Assembly (NCBI RefSeq): GCF_000282595.1
Contig: NZ_AKIZ01000036.1
Coordinates: 1 to 64,000 of the forward strand
Direction: 5' to 3'
DNA: 64,000 nucleotides
From: Phyllobacterium sp. YR531
GTDB lineage: Bacteria > Pseudomonadota > Alphaproteobacteria > Rhizobiales > Rhizobiaceae
This document shows positions 6,842 through 16,788 of the stretch, piece by piece. The notes beneath the pieces are model-generated. The model was not told where the DNA came from, did no database searches, and saw only the letters and a program-made list of their open reading frames with translations. Made by a program: the position numbers and the translations under genes. Within the stretch, counting starts at the first letter, position 1. The number at the start of each line of letters is the position of its first letter.

Positions 6842-9337
6842 ATGACGAAACGGATAAAACGATCTGCACTAAATTTGTGCGTAGCAACGATACTGACTGC
6901 TTTTTTAGCAGGCTGCAAAGACAAAGAGGATACGGCCGTCGAGGCAGTTTCAACGTTTTCAACGGTAGTGGCAGAAGCGGTTGTCACGCCTCCTGTCTCA
7001 ACAGGCAGTTCGGAAGAGCCTGTGATTGGAACTGTAACCGTCGTTCCTGGCACAAGATCTGCAGTGACGCCGCAACCCGTCCCCAACACGCAGACATCTG
7101 TTCCTGCGGTCACAACTACAGTGCCGACGGCTCCGACAAACAATAACACTCAAACAGAGGCTCGCACAGCAGAGCCGCACACAGGAACCTTTCCTCAAAC
7201 TATCGTAACGGAACCTGCAGCACCAACTTCAACCAAAAGTACCAGCAATCCAACCCCGCTTGTTGAGTCTCAAAGCACTGCCACGATAACCGTGCCCAAG
7301 GACAATATTGCAGCCACAGACCCGCTCCTCATAATCAATGGCGGCAAGCTGACTGCAAACAAGCAGGATGGCGCGCCAGTGCTAGCTGCAGAAACGGTAA
7401 AGGCCACGCGTTTTATCACAACCGCTCCCGATACAATTGAAGACCCAACATTCTGGTCCTCACCAGCTTACGAGTATAATCTGGGCAACCTCATTGCCAC
7501 CGTAGGCGTTGATTCCACCAGTTTCGCCAAGAGCAACGTTATTATTACTCCTATCAGGGGTTGGCTACGCTATCCTCTCCAGTCCGTCTCCCCAATTACC
7601 CCCAATCAATATCCCCTTATTGTATTCTTACACGGACAGCATGATCCATACGTCACCAACTTTCACGGATATGATTACCTTGCTGAGAACCTTGCATCAC
7701 ACGGATATATTGTACTTTCAATTGACGCAAATGCAGTAAATGGCGAGCTAGTAACTGCTCCAGGTTACCATGGCGGGGATTCATCAAGTGAGTCTCGCGC
7801 CCAACTTGTGTTGGGAACCTTGGATCGCTTAAAGCAAATTAATGAACACGGACAAGTCGACAAAAACGGCAATCCGGGCGCCTTAAACATACTCCGCGGT
7901 AAAATCGATTTTGATCATATCGGTATTATGGGCCACTCACGCGGAGGCCAAGGAATAGCCAACACAATCAAGTTCAATAAAAGTCGGCGCGGTGCAAGCT
8001 ACGCAGGCTTAGTTACTGCATTGTTGTTTGACCCAGACCGCTTCAGCACTGAGTATCCTGATCTTGGCGACAGCTTTGCAGCGGCAACCACTACTACAAA
8101 AGCAAGCCTGGATGAGCCAAAATTCGCGGCGGCCATTAATAAGTACAATATTTTTTATGCCGAAGGCGGTGGCGTGGCTTCACCTTATGATTTCAAGGCT
8201 GCCTTTTTGCTGGCACCTACAGATTTCGGAGGCAATACAGATCTGAATAACGTTCCTCTGGGTGTCTTACTACCCACCTGCGATGGCGACATGCTCAACC
8301 TTCAGGGAGCGGTTTCTTTTGATCATAACAGATACGGCGGGAAAGGCGACAAAGCACCCCGCTATCAAATAACTGTCCATGGCTCAAATCATAACTTCTA
8401 TAATACGATCTGGGCTCAGGATGATTTCCGTCTAGGTAAAGGGCCGGATCACTGCTTGACAAACAGATACGATTCAATCCGGGTAGCTGCAGATGACCAG
8501 CGCCGTGACGGCTTATTCCTGATCAACTCGTTTATGCGCTATCATGTGGGTGGGGAAGAAAAATTCGCAAGCTGGTGGAAGGGCATGGCAAGACTGCCGG
8601 ATGCAGCCTGCCCATTTGGACGTGGCCCGTGCGATGAACGCGTTGCACTGACAATCCAGAAGAATGAAAGCCAGCGAAAGCCGATCCAATATTTTACAAT
8701 GGCAAACAGCGATAAAGTTAACTTGCTAGGCGGCGCGGTCACTTATTCCGGGTTCGACAAGACTGCCACATGTGAAATGCCCAGTGGGGCGATGACAGCC
8801 GGTATTTGCTCACGCTCCCGCATCTCGGATTTTGAGTTTGAGCCCTGGGGTGGTTCCGGCTTACGATCCATAGCAGAACACGCCGAGCTATCGTGGACCA
8901 AAGCCGGTGCAACCATTACGAACGATCTACTTGGCACTTCGGCGGACTCACATGATACATTGAGCTTCCGTTTAGCAGTTGTGCGTCCGATGGGGCAGGA
9001 AGTTTTGGTAACACTTACCGACAGTGCCGGTAAGGAAGCAACGATTGAAGCCAGTGAATTCAGCGGTGCAGTTTACAATGCGCCAAGGACGAAAGCCGAA
9101 GGGCGCCCCTTGATCGATGACCCGATCGACAAGCCTTACTCAAGCGGTCAGACAAAAATGCTGCTCAACATGGTGGCGATACCGCTCAAGGCTTTTGTGG
9201 GCGTGGACACAACGCAACTGAAAGAACTCAAACTGACTTTCCCGAAAGAGAGTGGCAAAGTTGCTCTTGCGGATATCCAGTTCCAGACATTTGGGCGGGA
9301 TAAGTTTGGGCCTCGATTGGTCGCTGCCAAAAAATAA
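6842..9337 (+). CDS. Large lipoprotein with alpha/beta-hydrolase fold
   Basis: 831 residues. The signal peptide ends in a lipobox (LTAFLAGC, Cys near residue 25). A Thr/Val/Pro-rich spacer of about 150 residues follows, then a hydrolase domain: IVFLHGQHDPY (oxyanion region), HGYIVLSIDAN, and the nucleophile elbow GHSRGG at about residues 375-380. A later VHGSNHNFYNT segment may hold the catalytic His. The C-terminal 250 residues look beta-rich. It should be anchored in a membrane and face the periplasm or surface, acting on an ester or peptide of unknown identity. The ribosome site AGGAG is seven bases before the ATG. A strong terminator follows. Codon use is more AT-rich than its neighbours. 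Confidence 0.8.
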   Translation: MTKRIKRSALNLCVATILTAFLAGCKDKEDTAVEAVSTFSTVVAEAVVTPPVSTGSSEEPVIGTVTVVPGTRSAVTPQPVPNTQTSVPAVTTTVPTAPTNNNTQTEARTAEPHTGTFPQTIVTEPAAPTSTKSTSNPTPLVESQSTATITVPKDNIAATDPLLIINGGKLTANKQDGAPVLAAETVKATRFITTAPDTIEDPTFWSSPAYEYNLGNLIATVGVDSTSFAKSNVIITPIRGWLRYPLQSVSPITPNQYPLIVFLHGQHDPYVTNFHGYDYLAENLASHGYIVLSIDANAVNGELVTAPGYHGGDSSSESRAQLVLGTLDRLKQINEHGQVDKNGNPGALNILRGKIDFDHIGIMGHSRGGQGIANTIKFNKSRRGASYAGLVTALLFDPDRFSTEYPDLGDSFAAATTTTKASLDEPKFAAAINKYNIFYAEGGGVASPYDFKAAFLLAPTDFGGNTDLNNVPLGVLLPTCDGDMLNLQGAVSFDHNRYGGKGDKAPRYQITVHGSNHNFYNTIWAQDDFRLGKGPDHCLTNRYDSIRVAADDQRRDGLFLINSFMRYHVGGEEKFASWWKGMARLPDAACPFGRGPCDERVALTIQKNESQRKPIQYFTMANSDKVNLLGGAVTYSGFDKTATCEMPSGAMTAGICSRSRISDFEFEPWGGSGLRSIAEHAELSWTKAGATITNDLLGTSADSHDTLSFRLAVVRPMGQEVLVTLTDSAGKEATIEASEFSGAVYNAPRTKAEGRPLIDDPIDKPYSSGQTKMLLNMVAIPLKAFVGVDTTQLKELKLTFPKESGKVALADIQFQTFGRDKFGPRLVAAKK

Positions 9338-9367
9338 CAACAGCAAAGCATAAGGTTGTCTACAAGC

Positions 9368-9403
9368 GTCCGGCTCTGAAACATTTCAGAGCCGGACTTT
9401 TTT
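9368..9403 (+). terminator. Rho-independent terminator after the lipoprotein gene
   Basis: A perfect 13-bp stem, GTCCGGCTCTGAA (9368-9380) with TTCAGAGCCGGAC (9385-9397), has a four-base loop and is followed by six T. It lies between the converging lipoprotein hydrolase and phoX genes. Confidence 0.92.
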
Positions 9404-9419
9404 GATGCTATTGTCTTAA

Positions 9420-11402
9420 TTACACTCCGATCTTGCCACCGCCCTTTTTGGTGATTGCGACCACCGCCGGGCGGACAGGCATATCATCTTTGAAGTCCGG
9501 CCAGCGAGTCGACAGGTCTTCGTAGTAAGATGGACGACCAAAGCCTTCCCAATCTTCGCCGCCGTCTCCCGGATGCTGAACAGCAACCATCATGGTTGCC
9601 ATATCAGGCAGCATCAGCGGACCGCACATTTCAGCGCCGACCGGCACACGGAAGAATAGTTTTGATGTGGCGCGGGCAGCGCCTTCCGTATCCACGGCCC
9701 AAAGTCCATCCGTACGCCCTGTGTCCTTGGGCGAATTACCGTCGGTGGAAACCCACAGCCGTCCGTCCGCATCGACCGCGCAATTGTCCGGCATACCGAA
9801 CCAGCCATTTTTGGTCGTATCCGTGGAAAATGATGCGCCAACATCCGCGACAGCAGGATCGCCGCACTTGAGCAATATTTCCCATTTGCCTTTGGTCGCG
9901 GCAAAATTGCCGTCCTCTTCGGCAATCTCGACAATATGGCCAAACGCGTTCTTAGCGCGCGGATTGGCAGCATCAACCTGATCATCCTTGCGCTTGGTGT
10001 TGTTGGTCAACATGACATAGACCTTACCATTCACACCGTTTGGCCCAATATCCTCGGGGCGGTCCATCTTGGTTGCCCCAAGCAGGTCCCCGGCGCGGCG
10101 CGTCTCGATAAGAACATCAGCCTGGCTGTGAAAACCGTTGGCTTCCGTCAGAGGCCCCTCACCAAATACGACCGGCAGCCAAGCAATGGTGCCGTCCACG
10201 TCAAATTTGGCCACGTAAAGCGTGCCCTCATCAAGAAGGTCAAGATTTGCGGCGCGGTCATCAGGATTGAATTTCCCGGCAGTGACGAACTTGTAAACAT
10301 AGTCGAAACGCTCATCGTCGCCGAGATAGAAAACAACGCGACCATCTTTGGCAACAATGGAATCGGCACCTTCATGCTTGAAGCGGCCAAGCGCAGTGCG
10401 CTTCTTCGGGATTGAATTGGGATCGTTTACATCGATTTCAACAACCCAGCCAAACCGGTTGGCTTCATTCGGATCCTTGGAGACATCGAAGCGATCATGA
10501 AAATTGCCCCAATCATAAACGCCCTCTGGTATTCCCATGCGCTTGTAATTGGCCGCTTCCTTGCTGTCTTCCGGGAGTTTTCCAAGGAAGTAGCCGTGAA
10601 TGTTTTCTTCACCCGAAACATAGGTGCCCCAAGGAGTAACACCGCCGGAGCAGTTATTGATCATGCCGAAGACCTTTGTGCCTGAACTGTCGGCATTCGT
10701 TTTGACACGATCATGACCGGCAACGGGTCCGGACAACTGCATTTGCGTATTGGCAGTAATGCGGCGATTGAGTTTGCCGTCCTTGACGACCTGCCATTTG
10801 CCCTCGGTCTTGCGTATCTCCACCACGCTACCACCATGAGCAGCCATTTCGATATCAACACGGTTTTTGTCTGCAGGGGAGACTTCAATCTTGCCGTCCG
10901 CCACCTTGACGATACCGGGGAACATCAAATGTTCATTCGTGTATTCGTGATTGACGACCAGCAGCCCATGTTCCGAGGAACCGTCTAGCGGAATGTAGCC
11001 GACGTAATCATTATTATAGCCAAACTGCTTGGCCTGAGATTCCGGCGTCTGGTTTCTTGGATCAAATTCCGGCGAATCCGCGAAAATTCCGTCACCCCAA
11101 CGCAAAAGCACATCTGCATCATAACCAGCAGCCACGTGATGCTTTTCATCAATACCAACTTCCACTTCTTCAAAGCTGAAGGCGGATTTGGTTTCAGCCC
11201 GCGCATCGTCTGCCAGCATCAACGCCATGGGGCTGACAGTTGCGGCGATGGCAGATACGGCCAGAGAGCCTTTCAGAAAGCCGCGGCGTGAGAAACGAGC
11301 CGCAATGAGTTCACCCATTGTAGGATTGTCCGTCGGATTGTGACCCGGACCTTCATTTTCCTCAAGCTGACTTGTTCTGAAAACGGGAGTTTGATCATTC
11401 AT
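9420..11402 (-). CDS. phoX: PhoX-family alkaline phosphatase (Tat-exported)
   Basis: 660 residues. A twin-arginine signal (FSRRGFLKGSLAVSA, about 34-48) and a cleavage region near ADDARAE indicate Tat export to the periplasm. The mature part matches PhoX (DUF839) proteins: LLVVNHEYTNEHLMFPG, NNCSGGVTPWGTYVSGEEN, GWVVEIDVNDPNS, ALGRFKHEGA and WFGMPDNCAVDADGRLWVST. PhoX enzymes are calcium- and iron-dependent phosphomonoesterases that free phosphate from organic esters. A PHO-box-like pair of direct repeats lies 67-84 bp upstream, which fits induction by PhoB when phosphate is scarce. GAGG precedes the ATG. Confidence 0.9.
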   Translation of the reverse strand: MNDQTPVFRTSQLEENEGPGHNPTDNPTMGELIAARFSRRGFLKGSLAVSAIAATVSPMALMLADDARAETKSAFSFEEVEVGIDEKHHVAAGYDADVLLRWGDGIFADSPEFDPRNQTPESQAKQFGYNNDYVGYIPLDGSSEHGLLVVNHEYTNEHLMFPGIVKVADGKIEVSPADKNRVDIEMAAHGGSVVEIRKTEGKWQVVKDGKLNRRITANTQMQLSGPVAGHDRVKTNADSSGTKVFGMINNCSGGVTPWGTYVSGEENIHGYFLGKLPEDSKEAANYKRMGIPEGVYDWGNFHDRFDVSKDPNEANRFGWVVEIDVNDPNSIPKKRTALGRFKHEGADSIVAKDGRVVFYLGDDERFDYVYKFVTAGKFNPDDRAANLDLLDEGTLYVAKFDVDGTIAWLPVVFGEGPLTEANGFHSQADVLIETRRAGDLLGATKMDRPEDIGPNGVNGKVYVMLTNNTKRKDDQVDAANPRAKNAFGHIVEIAEEDGNFAATKGKWEILLKCGDPAVADVGASFSTDTTKNGWFGMPDNCAVDADGRLWVSTDGNSPKDTGRTDGLWAVDTEGAARATSKLFFRVPVGAEMCGPLMLPDMATMMVAVQHPGDGGEDWEGFGRPSYYEDLSTRWPDFKDDMPVRPAVVAITKKGGGKIGV

Positions 11403-11468
11403 GTCGGACCTCTGGCTATCTGGCTGGGTTGCGGATTAGAACCGTTCCAGAATGGCTAGAAGTTAAGC

Positions 11469-11486
11469 GTAACAAACTGATGACAA
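11469..11486 (-). promoter_or_regulatory. PHO-box-like site upstream of phoX
   Basis: On the minus strand the sequence reads TTGTCATCAGTTTGTTAC: two 7-bp repeats, TTGTCAT and TTGTTAC, with a 4-bp spacer. This is the geometry of PhoB binding sites (CTGTCAT-type repeats every 11 bp). It lies 67-84 bp upstream of the phoX ATG. Confidence 0.65.
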
Positions 11487-11518
11487 AAGTGCAGCTTTTA
11501 CCCACTTGCAACGATGGT

Positions 11519-12508
11519 CTAAGTAGCTGCGATCAACTTGGCATAAGAGTCCAGATCGACATTGCCACCCGATAGAACCACGGCAACGGTCTTTCCCTCA
11601 ATATTCACTTCGCCGGATTCAAGTGCAGCAAGGCCGACTGAGCCGCCGGGCTCAACCACCAGCTTCAGATAACTGGCGGCGGCGCGCATGGCGCTGCGAA
11701 CGGCGGCATCCGGAACGGCAATACCACCAGCAAGATTTTGCCTGTTGATAGGAAATGTCAGATCACCCGGTTGGGCGGTAAGAATGGCATCACAGATTGA
11801 ACGATGCCCCGCTTCGTTGCTCAGAATGTGCCCTGCAACCAGCGAACGGCGCAGATCATCAAAGTTTTCAGGCTCTACACCCCAAATGCGTGTTTGCGGC
11901 GAGCGCGCCTTTACCGCAATTGAGACACCACTGATGAGACCACCGCCACCGCTGGGAACAAAAACATCATCAAGGACTATTCCCCGTTCCTTGGCCTCGT
12001 CAGCAAGTTCGAGACCAATCGTGCCCTGCCCCGCAATAATGGATGGATCATCATAAGGTGGCACCAAGACCATGCCGCGTTCTTCTATGAAGGGTGCTGC
12101 GATCACATCGCGGCTTTCCGTGTAACGATCAAAGAACACCACTTCCGCACCATAGGCCCGCGTATTGTCGATCTTTACCTGCGGTGCATCTTTTGGCATG
12201 ACAATGACAGCTTTGATGCCGAATATGCGAGCCGAGCTTGCAACACCCTGCGCGTGATTTCCGGAGGAAAACGCCACGATGCCCCGCTTTCGCTCTTCTG
12301 CGGTGAACTGGGTGATACGATTATATGCGCCGCGAAACTTGAATGATCCGGTTCGTTGCAGGCATTCCGGCTTGAACAGAATTCGTGCCTTGTAGCGGTC
12401 GTTGAGAATCTCCGATTCCATCAAACGTGTCGGCACAAGTTGGCCCGACAATCGCCGCGCAGCAGCCTCGATATCGGCAATCCCTGCGGCAAAATCCTGA
12501 TGATCCAT
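11519..12508 (-). CDS. PLP-dependent threonine/serine dehydratase-like enzyme
   Basis: 329 residues from the ATG at 12508, chosen because GGAGACG lies just upstream; the frame is open 63 bases further. Fold type II PLP enzyme: GSFKFRGA carries the Schiff-base lysine (Lys57), SSGNHAQGVA binds the cofactor region, and the SGGGGLISG loop binds the phosphate. There is no C-terminal ACT domain, so it is like catabolic threonine dehydratase or serine racemase and not allosteric IlvA. It should deaminate Thr or Ser to 2-oxobutyrate or pyruvate, or racemise Ser. It lies last in a set with a HAD phosphatase and a deacylase, 87 bp after the HAD gene. Confidence 0.85.
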   Translation of the reverse strand: MDHQDFAAGIADIEAAARRLSGQLVPTRLMESEILNDRYKARILFKPECLQRTGSFKFRGAYNRITQFTAEERKRGIVAFSSGNHAQGVASSARIFGIKAVIVMPKDAPQVKIDNTRAYGAEVVFFDRYTESRDVIAAPFIEERGMVLVPPYDDPSIIAGQGTIGLELADEAKERGIVLDDVFVPSGGGGLISGVSIAVKARSPQTRIWGVEPENFDDLRRSLVAGHILSNEAGHRSICDAILTAQPGDLTFPINRQNLAGGIAVPDAAVRSAMRAAASYLKLVVEPGGSVGLAALESGEVNIEGKTVAVVLSGGNVDLDSYAKLIAAT

Positions 12509-12595
12509 GAGTCCGTCTCCTGCAATCCAGATATCCAGTCGATAGCATTCTACAATGCCGCAGACATCCAAATCATTGTCATCGTATCAATCCAC

Positions 12596-13333
12596 CTAAG
12601 GAGTAGATTTGGCACGCTTCTCCAGAAATTCCGGCAATTCCGCAATCGATCCGAGAATGGCATCGCTGAGATGGGCAAGATCGTCCAACGTGCTGTTTCC
12701 GGATAAAACGCCGATTGCCAGACCCGCCCCGGCAGCATGGGCCATTTCCAGATCATGGGAGTTATCGCCCACCATGGCAACAGATTCGACCGGCAGGCCC
12801 GTTTTCGACGCAAAAAGATGCAGTTGGTCAGCATGCGGTTTTGCACGGGCCACAGAGTCATAGCCAATCATGACCGCGAACAGGGATGAAAGCCCCAATG
12901 CCTCAGCCGTAGCACGCGCACCCGCCTCTGAATCATTGGTCGCAATGCCAAGGACGAAACCTTGCGCGACCAGCAATTCTAGCGTTGCGTGCAGTCCATC
13001 GACGCCAACGGCGCGCCGGGAACCTTCCTGCACGGTATAATTGTCGTAGTCGCGAATTCGTTCGCGTTTTTCTTCCAAAGTCAGTTCCGGATGCCATAGA
13101 TCGACGACATCATTGATCGTTCCGGCGGCCACAACCGAGCCTCCCCGGAACTTTTGCATTTCCCAATCATATCCCCCGGCCTCAACCAAAGCTTTCGCTC
13201 TTGTCTCATCTCCTTTGGCGGCCATTTGCGCCAGTTCCATGGTAATGCCGAACCAGGTTTTGTTGAAATCGACAAGCGTACCATCCTTGTCGAACAGAAT
13301 GCCACGTATCTCGCCAGACTGCACCGTACGCAT
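12596..13333 (-). CDS. HAD-superfamily hydrolase (phosphoglycolate-phosphatase-like)
   Basis: 245 residues. Motif I is ILFDKDGTLVDF (nucleophile Asp near 15), motif II GIATNDSEAG, and motifs III/IV RAKPHADQLHLF and MVGDNSHDLEMAHAAG. A helical cap lies between motifs I and II (HAD subfamily IA). It is probably a soluble phosphatase of a small metabolite; the substrate cannot be read from sequence. Its ATG overlaps the stop of the deacylase gene by one base (TGATG), so the two are translationally coupled. Confidence 0.88.
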   Translation of the reverse strand: MRTVQSGEIRGILFDKDGTLVDFNKTWFGITMELAQMAAKGDETRAKALVEAGGYDWEMQKFRGGSVVAAGTINDVVDLWHPELTLEEKRERIRDYDNYTVQEGSRRAVGVDGLHATLELLVAQGFVLGIATNDSEAGARATAEALGLSSLFAVMIGYDSVARAKPHADQLHLFASKTGLPVESVAMVGDNSHDLEMAHAAGAGLAIGVLSGNSTLDDLAHLSDAILGSIAELPEFLEKRAKSTP

Positions 13334-14385
13334 CAGGATTCCAGCGAGCCCGGCTTGGCGTTTTCCGAGCGTCTGCTACCGAGCAGTTTCAGCAAGTCGT
13401 CGCCCCGGCGGGTATAACGATGGCCGCGACGGGTGAGTATCCGGCCGGCCTGCGGCGCTGTCAGTGTTATATCTCCGGTCGGATCGCCGGGAATGGTCAC
13501 AACGGTAACAAGCTTGTCGCCTGCCTTTACTTCCGCTCCGATATCAACATGGAAGAGGATCATGCCGCCCAGCGGTGCACGGATCATCTCAACATTTTCA
13601 AGTGGCGTAACAGGACCACTGAAATCAACTGTCAGCGTGACATTCGTATCTATGATCACACCGCGATGAACGAGGAACTTGTAGAGGCCTTCCGCATCCG
13701 ATTTTCCGGTATCAATGTTTACATCACCGAGGCCACGAAATTCCACAGTGGTGACTGCTCGGTCTTTCTGCCCGGCTTTTGGCAGTTGCAGCACAGGGTG
13801 CGCGCAGGCCTCTTCGAATGCCGCATCGGCAGTGCTGTCCCATGAAAGGATGGCTGTTGAGCCGAGGGCAGAAGCAAGATCATACATTTCCGGTAGGAAA
13901 ACCTGGTGGATATAGAGGTAGCTTTCGCTCTCATCGTCACAATGCAGGTCAAGAACAATCTCATGCGGAAGTGCGAGGCGCAGAAGCTGGGCTTTCAAGC
14001 GTTCAGCAAGCGGCTTCGACCCATCAATGGTTGGCAGCGATGAAGTATCAAAATTCTCCAGCAGCGGGAAAGAACGGTTGAAGTTTGTGCTGGAGAAAAA
14101 CTCGAAGCGGCCAAGATGCTGATGAGCGAGCCATTGCCCGGAAGCAATGGGATTGGCCTGCGGAACAACTGTAATGTTACCGGCGATACGACCTTCTTTG
14201 GCGGCCTGCTCAAGCATTGGAACAAGGAAATGCAGTGCAGCCTGACCGGGCAATTCCGAACCGTGCAGCGAGGATTGCAGATAAGCAGTTTTTGCCTGGC
14301 TGTCCTTGCCCTCAAAACGCAACACGCGCAGTTCGATGCTGTTGCCCGGTACATCACCGGCCAGCTGTATTGTCTCGGTCTTCAT
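13333..14385 (-). CDS. Succinylglutamate desuccinylase/aspartoacylase family deacylase
   Basis: 350 residues. Zinc ligands appear in SSLHGSELPGQAA (His and Glu) and in DLHCDDESE (His); TVEFRGLGD supplies a probable catalytic Glu. The C-terminal part (LGGMILFHVDIGAEVKAGDK) looks like a biotinyl/lipoyl-type beta barrel, as in the AstE/AspA subfamily often annotated as deacylases. It should remove an acyl group from an N-acyl amino acid or similar amide. It overlaps the HAD gene and precedes the PLP dehydratase, so the set may degrade one acylated amino acid; this is inference. Confidence 0.85.
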   Translation of the reverse strand: MKTETIQLAGDVPGNSIELRVLRFEGKDSQAKTAYLQSSLHGSELPGQAALHFLVPMLEQAAKEGRIAGNITVVPQANPIASGQWLAHQHLGRFEFFSSTNFNRSFPLLENFDTSSLPTIDGSKPLAERLKAQLLRLALPHEIVLDLHCDDESESYLYIHQVFLPEMYDLASALGSTAILSWDSTADAAFEEACAHPVLQLPKAGQKDRAVTTVEFRGLGDVNIDTGKSDAEGLYKFLVHRGVIIDTNVTLTVDFSGPVTPLENVEMIRAPLGGMILFHVDIGAEVKAGDKLVTVVTIPGDPTGDITLTAPQAGRILTRRGHRYTRRGDDLLKLLGSRRSENAKPGSLES

Positions 14386-14427
14386 CCTGTTATTCCTACC
14401 TATTGGCCGTTTCTTGTAAGTCTATCT

Positions 14428-16080
14428 TTATTTGGCGCGGCGCTTGCGCAGGTGCGCGACAAGTCCTTGCGTGGACGCGTCTTTGTCCTTTGCGCTCGCT
14501 TCGCCTGAGACGACAGGAAGAAGCTCGGTTGCCAGTTCCTTGCCCAGTTCAACGCCCCATTGATCAAACGCATTGATCCCGTAGAGCTGCGCTTCAACAA
14601 AAACGCGGTGTTCATAAAGCGCTATGAGGCGACCAAGCGTATAGGGATCAAGCTTGTCGTGGATGATCGTTATCGAAGGACGGTTGCCGGTGAATACGCG
14701 ATGTGGCGCTATACGATTGACCTCTGACTTCGGCAAATTCTTGGCAGTCAATTGTGCCTTCGCCTCTTCCAGTGTGCGACCCTTCATCAATGCTTCCGAC
14801 TGGGCCAGGCAATTTGCCAGCAACATCTGATGCTGGTTGTCCAGATCAGATTCATGACCATTGGCAGCTACGATAAACTCTACAGGGATTGTGTCGGTGC
14901 CCTGATGCAGCAGCTGGAAGAAAGCATGCTGGCCATTGGTCCCGGGCTCGCCCCAGACGACAGGTCCTGTCGGGCCCGATACGGGTTTGCCATAAACCGT
15001 GACGCCCTTGCCGTTCGACTCCATGTCCAGCTGCTGCAGATAGGCAGGCAGGCGCGCGAGACGCTGATCATAGGGGATCACAGCTCGGCTGGTATATCCG
15101 GAAATTGCACGATGCCAATACCCCACAAGGCCAAGCATCATTGGCAGGTTCTTTGAGAGCGCAGCCTTGCGGAAATGCTCGTCCATAGCATGTGCACCAT
15201 CGAGGAACCGGCCGAAATCGTCCGGGCCGATGGCAATCATCAATGGCAGGCCAATGGCGGACCAGATGGAATACCGACCGCCAACCCAATCCCAGAAACC
15301 AAAAATGCGATCGGCAGGAATGCCGAAGGCATCGACCTTTTCCAAAGCGGTTGAGACTGCTGCGAAATGCTTGCCCACAGCCTTTTCGCCCAGCGCGTCG
15401 GCAATCCATTTGCGGGCAGCTTTGGCGTTGGTGATTGTTTCGATCGTCGTGAATGTCTTGGAAGCGATGATGAAAAGGGTTGTCGCCGGATCCAGCCGCG
15501 CCAAAGTGTCAGCAATATCAGCACCATCCACATTGGAAACAAAATGTGCCCGCGGTCCATCATGATATGGCGACAAGGCCAGCGTTGCCATGGCAGGTCC
15601 GAGGTCGGAGCCACCAATTCCTATATTGACGATATCCGTGATTGGTTTGTTTTTTGCGCCTTTGATTTCACCGGAACGAATACCGTTTGCGAAGGCTGCC
15701 ATACGATCAAGCACGTCCTTGATACCGGGCATGACGTCCTGCCCATCGACCTTGACGGCCTTGCCTGAGCGATTGCGCAATGCGACATGGAGGACCGCGC
15801 GCCCTTCCGTATTGTTGATCGGCTCCCCTGCAAACATTGCCGTACGACGGCCTTCAACATTCGCCGCTTTGGCCAAATCAGCAAGGAGCGCAAGCGTTTC
15901 GTCATTGATGTGACATTTGGACCAGTCAAGCAAGAGATCATCAAGGCTCAAGGAATAACGGGAATATCGCTTTTTATCCTCGGCAAATACCTCGCGCATA
16001 TTTTTGGGCGCACCGTTTTTCCAATGGGCTTTCAATGCCTGAACCGAACGCTTGATGCTGTTCGTTTGCTCTGACGCCAT
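14428..16080 (-). CDS. pgi: Glucose-6-phosphate isomerase
   Basis: 550 residues, full length for the family. It carries [14 protein letters not shown], the signature [15 protein letters not shown], the substrate-binding SKTFTTIET, the [19 protein letters not shown] segment (catalytic His/Glu region) and [16 protein letters not shown] near the C-terminus with the catalytic Lys. It interconverts glucose-6-phosphate and fructose-6-phosphate in the cytoplasm. The C-terminal tail is basic (LRKRRAK). Its ATG sits 156 bp from the divergent coxG-like gene. Downstream, 42 bp separate it from the deacylase. Confidence 0.97.
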   Translation of the reverse strand: MASEQTNSIKRSVQALKAHWKNGAPKNMREVFAEDKKRYSRYSLSLDDLLLDWSKCHINDETLALLADLAKAANVEGRRTAMFAGEPINNTEGRAVLHVALRNRSGKAVKVDGQDVMPGIKDVLDRMAAFANGIRSGEIKGAKNKPITDIVNIGIGGSDLGPAMATLALSPYHDGPRAHFVSNVDGADIADTLARLDPATTLFIIASKTFTTIETITNAKAARKWIADALGEKAVGKHFAAVSTALEKVDAFGIPADRIFGFWDWVGGRYSIWSAIGLPLMIAIGPDDFGRFLDGAHAMDEHFRKAALSKNLPMMLGLVGYWHRAISGYTSRAVIPYDQRLARLPAYLQQLDMESNGKGVTVYGKPVSGPTGPVVWGEPGTNGQHAFFQLLHQGTDTIPVEFIVAANGHESDLDNQHQMLLANCLAQSEALMKGRTLEEAKAQLTAKNLPKSEVNRIAPHRVFTGNRPSITIIHDKLDPYTLGRLIALYEHRVFVEAQLYGINAFDQWGVELGKELATELLPVVSGEASAKDKDASTQGLVAHLRKRRAK

Positions 16081-16236
16081 AGTCTGTCTCCTGAAATGAT
16101 GGTCTTGTGCAAAATGTGGAGCGAACCTGCCACTAGAATGGCTTCAGTTCAATCGACCAACGGTGGAATATCTTGGCTTTCCGCGATAAGTGACTGATAT
16201 GCTGTAAATGCGGCAATGAATCGGGAGATGCCAAGG

Positions 16237-16680
16237 ATGGATTTGACGGGTGAAGAACGGATTGCCGCAAGCCGTGCAATTGTTTGGAGCGCCCTTAATG
16301 ATCCCGAAATACTGAAAGCTTGCATTCCCGGTTGCGAACAATTGGACTGGGTGAGCGAGACGGAACTGGAGGCAACACTTGCTGTTCGCCTTGGCGTCAT
16401 CAAACCGCGCTTCAGCGGCGCAATTTATTTGAGCAATCTCAATCCGCCGTTTTCCTATACGATCACTTGCATGGGCAAGGGAAGCATAGCAGGCATAGCC
16501 AAGGGCGGTGCAGATGTATCGCTTATTGAGGATGGAGGTGAGACGCGCCTTGTCTATAAAGTGAATGCCGAAGTCGGCGGCAAGGTGGCAAAATTCGGCA
16601 GCCGTCTGATCTCCTCAACGGCGAGTAAAATTGCCACGCGCTTCTTTGAAAAATTCAATGAGGCGGTTTCCGCCCTATAA
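16237..16680 (+). CDS. CoxG-like SRPBCC family protein
   Basis: 147 residues from the ATG at 16237, which gives the family-type start MDLTGEERIAASRAIVWSAL; GGGAG lies nine bases upstream, and the ATG at 16216 is less likely. DPEILKACIPGCEQLD is the CoxG hallmark, followed by the SRPBCC beta-grasp and a C-terminal helix. CoxG proteins anchor CO-dehydrogenase-type molybdoenzymes to the membrane or act in their maturation, but no cox genes lie in the window. It is followed by a GMC oxidoreductase 108 bp downstream, which may be co-transcribed. Confidence 0.85.
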   Translation: MDLTGEERIAASRAIVWSALNDPEILKACIPGCEQLDWVSETELEATLAVRLGVIKPRFSGAIYLSNLNPPFSYTITCMGKGSIAGIAKGGADVSLIEDGGETRLVYKVNAEVGGKVAKFGSRLISSTASKIATRFFEKFNEAVSAL

Positions 16681-16788
16681 CCATTGATACTGTCGCAATT
16701 TCCACAGCTCATGGCGGAAAGCCGTTTGGGTTGGGATCGGCTAAGCCGGATATCCTGACGTGCGCAATTTTGCGCCGGACAGCTTTGC

